Positions 57,768 through 64,000 of a stretch of 64,000 nucleotides of DNA are shown here, piece after piece. The position numbers were made by a program, and so were the translations under genes. The notes beneath the pieces were generated by a model that ran no database searches, was not told the DNA's origin, and saw only the letters and a list, made by a program, of their open reading frames with translations. Within the stretch, counting starts at the first letter, position 1, and each line of letters opens with the position of its first letter. This DNA comes from Ophiocordyceps camponoti-saundersi (nom. inval.) (Eukaryota > Ascomycota > Sordariomycetes > Hypocreales > Ophiocordycipitaceae): NCBI GenBank assembly GCA_003339415.1, contig PDHQ01000032.1:140036-204035 (forward strand). Reading direction: 5' to 3'.

Positions 57768-58061
57768 ATGATCTGCGAAAGTATTAAGAATTCAGAGACC
57801 AGACCGGCGACGGTGATAGTTCACTGGCAAGATGACGACGACACCTTCTACCTCCGAAAGAGGACCGTAAACGACATGTCAGGAGGTGACTCTGAGATGG
57901 ACAGGATTCATATTGGGGGCACTTCAGCGGCTGTTTGGTGCCTCGGAGAGAATGCGTTCTGCAAGGCACATGCCTGGTGTGAAGGGCTAGAACTTGAAGC
58001 AAACAACATACGATTCGTGTCTGAAAGGGCTTTAGAAGTGCCCGTCCCAGAGATCATCTAG
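57768..58061 (+). pseudogene. Fragment of an aminoglycoside-phosphotransferase-like (APH family) gene
   Basis: The frame from the ATG at 57768 encodes about 97 residues. The second half, AAVWCLGENAFCKAHAWCEGLELEANNIRFVSERALEVPVPEII, resembles the N-lobe of fungal APH-type kinases (nucleotide-binding Lys segment, helix, then VPVPEV). It stops exactly where the hinge and catalytic lobe should begin. I found no continuation (no HGD...N or DxD motifs) in any frame downstream. This suggests a truncated relic, although a missed intron followed by diverged exons cannot be excluded. Confidence 0.45.
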
Positions 58062-59811
58062 CCCTGTTCTGTAACATCATCTCGCATCGAGGACCAGAAC
58101 CCGGAAGTTCCAGGCCTTTTTTGGGTAACCGCCGGTCCGTCCCTCAGTCACAGTTTTTGGCGATATCACCTGTCGTCATCCCCGCGCCAACCTACATATA
58201 CACGTACCTACATACAAGATTGAGCATCAAGGCCTCGAGAATGATGTCCAGAAACTCTGGCAGCTGTTGGTCTGACTGGCTATTGTCAAAGACTCCCTCC
58301 TCGAGTTGAGCCGGCGACAATGCAGGATTCAGCCGGATTCTTTGCATTAGACAGAGCCACACTCACTTACACCATGTCGATTACGTAGGTTTGAGCAACC
58401 CGAAAGTTGATAGACAAAGGCTGCAAGCTGGCTTTATCGATTCCCATCGGTCAACTTGTTCTGTCTGGGAAAGGAAGTAAGTTGCTATTCCAGCTTGGCG
58501 TAAGCGGCGTCTACATATGCTGGGAGTTGTGTCCCAACGACCTTTGCCCGACAACTGCTGTATTAGATCCATGAAGAGAGGGAGAGAGAGATTGGCGGTT
58601 GGTCCAGTTGATAGATATGGTTAGTCCTTCTGCCCACCACTCGCCTGTTACACACGATAGTTGAGCGATTCTTTCTTCTACTACCTTCTTGTCCAGACGG
58701 GTAGATAATGGTTTACAGGCCTACCTTCCTAGGTAAACTAGTAGCTGCCTACCTACCTATCTTCCTACATATCGTCAGAGTCACGGTCAACCTCGTAGCG
58801 TTTTAACCGCTACCAACTCAACTGTCGCGGCGAGCAACGGCTTTTCGACGCCGCTCGAGTCGTATGTACATACATGTATCGTGTGGTTTGAGCCTCACAG
58901 TGTAATGCACTGTACATGTGAACGACCCCATCTACCGATAACTTGCAGAGTTCGGGCCGCCTACTACGCCGTTATGCCTGTGCGGGCGACGGACGAACGC
59001 TCTGAGGGAGTGTGTCGAGGTACAGAGATACCCCACAGTACTTAGCTCTGCGCACTGGGCACGGCACCTCTGCAGTGCCGATGTCAGGCTTTCAAGGTTT
59101 TGCCGTAGCCGCTGCAGGTTCCCCACCCGTCTGATGTACATACGTTTATGCATAGCAGAGGATTTACAGCGCACGCCAGGCTAGTGCAGTGAACCACCAG
59201 TCCCACCGTCCACTGCACAGTCAGCATCGTTTCGCGCTGCATCTTCAATTCTTCACAGCCATACCTACCGACCTTCCTAGCCTCTCTTTTCCCTCCCCCC
59301 TCCCCCTCCTCTTCCTCCTCCTCCTCCTCCTCCTCCACTTCCTCTCAACCAGAACCCATCGTCATCTCTTCCTGCGGCGCGCTACAACTCGCGCCGCCGC
59401 CTTTCCTTCGCTTCTTGATAGCGGACGCTCGTTGACACTGTTCGTCCTGAGTTTTCCTTTTCCTCCTCTTTCTTCCTCCCCTTTCCCTTTTTCCTTCTCG
59501 TTTCCCCCCCCCCAGAAATCGCAGCCATGAGCTGCACTTTTGTGTCCAGGCCATCTGCCTGTTTTTCTCCATTGTTCTACCTTCCTCATCTTCTGCGCTT
59601 CTTACGTCTTCATATTCCCTACCTCCTACTCTCTCTGGGCCTCGCCGTCACCCTCTTTTCCCGTCGCTTTGCGTTGTATTTTTCTGACAAACTTCTTTTC
59701 CTCCTACCAATAGGTACTGATCCCTGCCGCCGCCGCCAAGAGAGCTCGATTCTATTGAGAAAGAAACCGCTTCTACTCACCATATAGGTTCTCGAGCTTT
59801 GAAACGCCGCC
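58062..59811. other. Intergenic region and leader of Ars2 gene
   Basis: Unassigned DNA with CCTA/GTAG repeats (58735-58760) and a CTC-repeat pyrimidine tract at 59295-59340. The tract and the following T/C-rich stretch are probable leader of the Ars2 gene. No coding region supported. Confidence 0.5.
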
Positions 59812-62503
59812 ATGTGGCGCGACGCGTCGGCGAGATCGCCCTCGGAGCGAACTTGGGGTCGAGAGGATCGTGACGACCGTCAGGAAAATTTTCATCGCAA
59901 TAGATCGCCGGGTATGTTTCAAATGCACACTCGCTTCGATGATGGACTGACTTAAAATCTGCAGGAACCGAAAGAAGAGATCGCCGACGTTCTCGTTCTC
60001 CTCCCGCCGTGGATCGGTATGAACCTCGCAATCGCCGGGAAGACCGTGACAGGGATAATCGCAGACGTATTGCATCGCCCCCGGCAAACATAGATCGCTA
60101 CGTCCCTGGTCAAGATAATTCCCCCGCCGCCATAGTCGTCAACCCTCTCACTGATCCGACTCGACTTTCCTATCAGGTTGGCTTTTCCTACTTTGGCGAG
60201 TGGTGGCGTTTGAACGAGAAGATGAAGGAGGAAAAGGAGCGCGTCCGCACCGGACGCAGGAGAGAGCCTGAGAGAAACCGGAGCTCGCGCGAGGTTCAAG
60301 AGGAACGTGAGAAAGAAAAGGTCAAGATACAAGCGGCCTACGACGCCTACAAGGAGGAACTGCAGGCCAAGATGGCCAGAGCCTTCGTTTCTGAACACAA
60401 GAAAGAGCAGTGGTTCCGGGAACGATATATCCCCGAGGTTCGAAACGAGATGAGAGCCAAGCTCAACGAGATCCGGCGAGGCGCCTACAGTCAGTGGGAG
60501 CAGGATCTTGAATCAGGCACTTTCGATCAGTTCTCTCTCGAGGGCCTACCTAAAAGCGAGAGCAACGGCGCCGGCGGCGTGGTCGAGAAGGAAGAAGGCG
60601 AGGCGACGGCGAGCAATGAGATTCTGGGTGTTGGCGATCTTATCCCCGCTAACGGAGCCGACATTCGCGATGAGAATCAGTTCCAGCCCACTCTTCTGAT
60701 CAAGACGATTGCCCCGCATGTCAGCCGCCGCAATCTCGAGGCATTCTGCAAGGAGAACCTCGGCGAGGAAGAAGGTGGGTTTAAATGGCTTTCGCTATCT
60801 GACCCCAATCCCAGCAGGCGGTTCCATCGCATCGGCTGGGTCATGCTTCACCCTGCTTCCGAGGTGGCCATGCCCATCGGTCGAGCCGATCCCAAGGACG
60901 AATATTCCGAGGAGCCAGCCAAGTCTCCGCAGCTCGTGTCCACGGCAGAAAAGGCCCTTGAGGCGGTCAACGGCAAGACGGTCAAGGATGAGGTTCGTGG
61001 AGACTTTGTCTGCCACGTCGGTGTGCACAACCCGCCCACGAGCCCGAGGAAGAAGGCCTTGTGGGACTTGTTCTCGGCACCCGAGCGTATCGAGAAGGAT
61101 CTCGTGCTCGCTCAACGGCTCGTCCACAAGTTCGAGCTCGAATATCAGAGCGACTTCCAAGCCGTACTCAAGGTAGAGGAAAAGGTATACGACCTTCGCA
61201 ATGCCGGCCTGTTGCAGCCGGCGACCCCCTCAACGGCCCCCAAGAAGACGAAAAAGGTGCGAGAGGTCGTCATGGACGAAGCAATGGACGATGAAGATGG
61301 TATGGCGATGGAGGAAGACGAAGAAGAGGACGGGGCTGTTGACGACGACGACGAGACAGACGACGAGTTCTTGCTCGTAAAGAAGAAGCAACTGGACCTC
61401 CTTATCGAGTATCTGCGGCGGGTCTTTAACTTTTGTTTCTTCTGCGTCTTCGAGAGCGACTCGATTCACGAATTGTCTCGCAAGTGTTCTGGTGGACACC
61501 TCCGCCGGCCGCGAAGCACGCTGTCCTCATCGGCCAGGTCTGTCGCTCGGGCCAGCGCAAACGGCGACCCGTTTCCGGGCAAGAAGCGAAGCGATGCTGG
61601 CGAGGAAGGTGAGATAGACTCGCCCGAGGCTGAGAAGAAGTTCAGAAACACGTCGAGCAAGACGGAGCTGCAACTCCTCCGCGCGTACAATTGGGTCAAA
61701 ACCTTCGAAGATAAGTTGATGCAAATACTGGAGCCGGAATCAGTAGATCTCCGCAAGCTGGGGGGACGACCGGTGGAAGACGCCGTCGACGAGGAGCTCG
61801 CCAAGTTCGTCAAGCAGGAGGACGAACACAAGTGGCGCTGCAAAGTCCCCGATTGCACCAAGCTCTTTAAGGAAGATCACTTTTGGAAGAAGCATGTTGA
61901 GAAGCGACATACTGAGTGGCTCGACAATATCAGGCAGGAGGTAAGAATTCCCATTGCGGCCATGACTTTCGCCGACTACGTTGACAGCTGACGACTCTGC
62001 AGTTTGAACTCATCAACGCCTACGTAACGGACCCTGCCCACATCGCGCCTTCGCGAACCGACGCGAATTCCAACGGACACTTCCCGCCTTCGAGCGGGCA
62101 AACGACGACGGGCACGCCGCGAGGTTTCAACCTGTCTAACTTTCCGGTAAACGGCAACATGGGGATGCCGGGGTTCCCGATGCCTCCAAGCGGGTTTCTG
62201 CCCATGTTTCCCAACATGCCGACGACCGGGTGGAACCCGATGGGCGACGATCGCTCGGGCGGCGTAATCCGGCGGGGCGGCATGGGTGGCGGGCGCGGGC
62301 AATTCAGGTCGGGACCGTATGATCGCCGCCGAGGCCAGCACTGGGATGCCGGACGAGGCCGCACGGGGGGTTCTCGCTGGGGAGACGGGGCTGGCGGAGC
62401 GACGGGAGGGCCCCGTGAGGCGGTGCAAGGCAGGAGTCTGAAAAGCTACGAGGACCTCGATCAGGCGTCCAGCGGTGGTGGCGGAGGCGAGCTCAATTAC
62501 TGA
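59812..62503 (+). CDS. Ars2/Serrate zinc-finger RNA effector protein
   Basis: Predicted exons are 59812-59911, 59965-61940 and 62003-62503 (858 residues). The N-terminus is RD/SR-rich (RRDRRRSRSPP, NRREDRDRDNRRR). The conserved middle includes YQVGFSYFGEWWRLNEKMKE, then RTGRRREPERNRSSREVQEE, and an RRM-like part (QPTLLIKTIAPHVSRRNLEA, FKWLSLSDPNPSRRFHRIGW). The Serrate/Ars2 core follows: KKKQLDLLIEYLRRVFNFCF, FESDSIHELSRKCSGGHLRR, and a C2H2 zinc finger, CKVPDCTKLFKEDHFWKKHV...KRH. The Gly/Pro/Met-rich tail ends GGGGGELNY. Ars2 binds the nuclear cap-binding complex and links Pol II transcripts to RNA processing or decay, including heterochromatic silencing in fission yeast (Pir2). An acidic loop (EEDEEEDGAVDDDDETDD) precedes the core. 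Confidence 0.93.
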
Positions 62504-62975
62504 GGAAGACGGGGACGTGATGGGACGACGGTGGATGGACAGTAGCGGAAAGGGTCGGTCAGGTCCATTTATGCAATGTTTCTACTTGCTAGCGGATGAG
62601 GTAGATGCCTAGATACGTTGCCTAGGTAGGTAGGTAGGTAGATAGGTAGGTATCTAATAAATCCTAAAAGCTCCCTAGGTAACTAGGTAGGCATTCGAGG
62701 ATGAGGGAAGATGTGAGTCAAGATTCTCCGCTGGGATGACGAAGGCGACGACGACGATGAAGAAGCTGATGGGTATTAATGGGGTGAAGTCGGTCAGGAA
62801 GTTCTTACGTAAGTGTATCCGCTCCCGGGGGGGGAGAGGGGGGGGATTTACCCGATGCACACCTGTTTGGTAGCCTCGTGCGGCGGATGCAAGGCTACGT
62901 GAATTTTCTTCTCTCGCTGGTGTCGCAAACCATCGTTTCCCCATCCATCGTCTCTACCCACCGGGATCGACGGCC
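62504..62975. other. Intergenic region with GTAG run
   Basis: GTAG/GATAG tetranucleotides at 62624-62652 and a G run at 62827-62846. No gene seen before the PinX1-type gene. Confidence 0.5.
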
Positions 62976-64000
62976 ATGGGGATCCTAGCCGAGAACAAGA
63001 AGAGGTAGTGTCTCGCTGGCCCTTTTGCTCTTTGGCCGGGGCGTGCCGACTGACGTAAGGGGAGCAGCCGGAGGCGTATGACCATCTCGCGGGACCCGAA
63101 CAATTCGCGATGGATGCGGGACACGTCCACGTTTGGACAGAAGATTTTGCGGGCGCAGGGATGGGAAGCTGGCCAATTACTCGGGGCGCAGAACACGGCG
63201 ACGGCGAAGCTGCACAGCCAGGCGAGCGCCGCATGCATTCGCGTCAGCCTGAAAGACGACGTCAAGGGACTTGGCTACAACCGGGCGGCGGAGGATAAGG
63301 TCACGGGCCTCGACGTCTTTTCCGATGTGCTTAGCCGGCTCAACGGAAAGTCGGAGGAAGACGTGAAGAAGAAGAAGCAGGAGAGGCTGGCTTTTCAGTC
63401 TAACTTTTACATGCAGCAGAAATGGGGAGTCATGCGGTTCGTTAGTGGAGGGTTGTTAGTAGGTGATGTCCCGAAGGAGGAGACGGTTCGTGAGGAAGAG
63501 ACGGAAGAGAGCGCGGTTGCTGAAAAGGTCAAGAAGGGCAAGAAACGGAAGCTCGTTGAGGACTCCGATTCGAAAGAGGAGAAGAAGAAGCGTCGCAAAG
63601 AGGAGAAGAGAAGGACGAAAAAGGCGACTCAGGAAAGGCAAGAAGACTGCAAGGATGATGAGATGAGGAGAGCAATGGGCGAAGGGTGTGGCAAGAGCGA
63701 AGACAAGATGGAGGAGAAAGCGAAGAAGAAGTCCAAGAAGTTGAAGGATAAGGGACGACGGTTAGACGACGATGGCGAGTCGAAGAAGGAGAGGAAGAAA
63801 GGGAGACGAAAGGCGGAGGCGGAGACCGAGGCGGAGACGGAGCCAGCTACCGGGACGGAGAGCGAGGCGAAGGCCGTCGAAGCCGAGACGACGAGCATGG
63901 CGGCCTCAAGGGGCAATCGAAACTTTGCGAGGTCGCGGTTCATCGCGGCGAAGAGGCAGGCTATGATGGATACCCAGGCTCTCAACCAGGTATGGCGGGT
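62976..64000 (+). CDS. PinX1-type G-patch protein (3' end outside window)
   Basis: Predicted exons are 62976-63004 and 63074 to about 63990, where CAG|GTATGG may be a donor; the last exon would lie beyond the window. The protein starts MGILAENKKRRMTISRDPNN and continues SRWMRDTSTFGQKILRAQGW, the N-terminal signature of PinX1/Pxr1. The G-patch core is GWEAGQLLGAQNTATAKLHS...VSLKDDVKGLGY, followed by LDVFSDVLSRLNGKSEEDV. The rest is Lys/Glu/Arg-rich coiled sequence with several basic clusters, as in Pxr1. Homologues act in pre-rRNA/snoRNA maturation with the helicase Prp43 and restrain telomerase. The acceptor at 63072-63073 is the one that restores the frame for KKRR. Confidence 0.88.

Overview
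The window is nuclear DNA of a filamentous ascomycete. Genes have short spliceosomal introns (about 50-110 bp, GT...AG, with CTAAC/CTGAC-like branch sites) and GC-ending codons. Several gene families are typical of Pezizomycotina: a BAH-PHD reader, an Ssr4/DUF1750 subunit, a two-domain molybdenum cofactor sulfurase and a Neurospora-type elongin A. A RIP-like mutation pattern in a duplicated element points the same way. A Sordariomycete, probably Hypocreales, is my inference and not proven. The intergenic DNA is unusual. It is full of GTAG/CCTA tetranucleotide runs, CT/GA and CA/GT microsatellites and long homopolymers. There is one 10-N gap inside poly-C (31388-31397), and the window begins in poly-A/poly-G.

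Layout. 1.7-5.4 kb: BAH-PHD chromatin reader, a MITE copy, actin-capping protein beta. 5.4-8.8 kb: microsatellite desert. 8.8-15.7 kb: atypical NAD-binding epimerase/dehydratase, GDSL esterase, and a conserved fungal protein with a possible degenerate retropepsin-like fold. 16.2-17.8 kb: isochorismatase-family hydrolase (minus strand) and the second MITE copy beside an AT-rich island. 18.4-25.3 kb: prohibitin-2, NEDD8/Rub1, elongin A (minus), TFIIF beta. 25.7-28.1 kb: HAD phosphatase and a small Cys/His-rich protein. 31.6-35.7 kb: triose-phosphate/nucleotide-sugar-type transporter and an RBM42-like RNA-binding protein (minus). 36.8-39.9 kb: a large unrecognised secreted protein. 41.1-46.4 kb: 6-phosphogluconate dehydrogenase and SWI/SNF-RSC subunit Ssr4. 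47.2-57.1 kb: a GH18 chitinase with a long tandem-repeat N-terminus (minus), molybdenum cofactor sulfurase (minus), and a secreted Ser-rich protein with a cystine-knot-like head. 57.8-58.1 kb: fragment of an aminoglycoside-phosphotransferase-like gene. 59.8-64 kb: Ars2/Serrate homologue and a PinX1-type G-patch protein that runs off the window.

Most genes are single-copy housekeeping functions for transcription (elongin A, TFIIF beta, Ssr4), RNA handling (Ars2, RBM42-like, PinX1), chromatin (BAH-PHD), protein modification (NEDD8) and central metabolism (6PGDH). I see no metabolic gene cluster. The accessory flavour lies at 36.8-39.9 and 47-57 kb, where three large secreted proteins are interspersed with ordinary genes. 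The best candidates for something undescribed are the orphan secreted protein at 36.8 kb, whose N-terminal third shows signs of compensating frameshifts, and the cystine-knot-plus-serine-stalk protein at 54.5 kb. The exon structures given were deduced by eye from splice sites and frame continuity; no transcript or database evidence was available.
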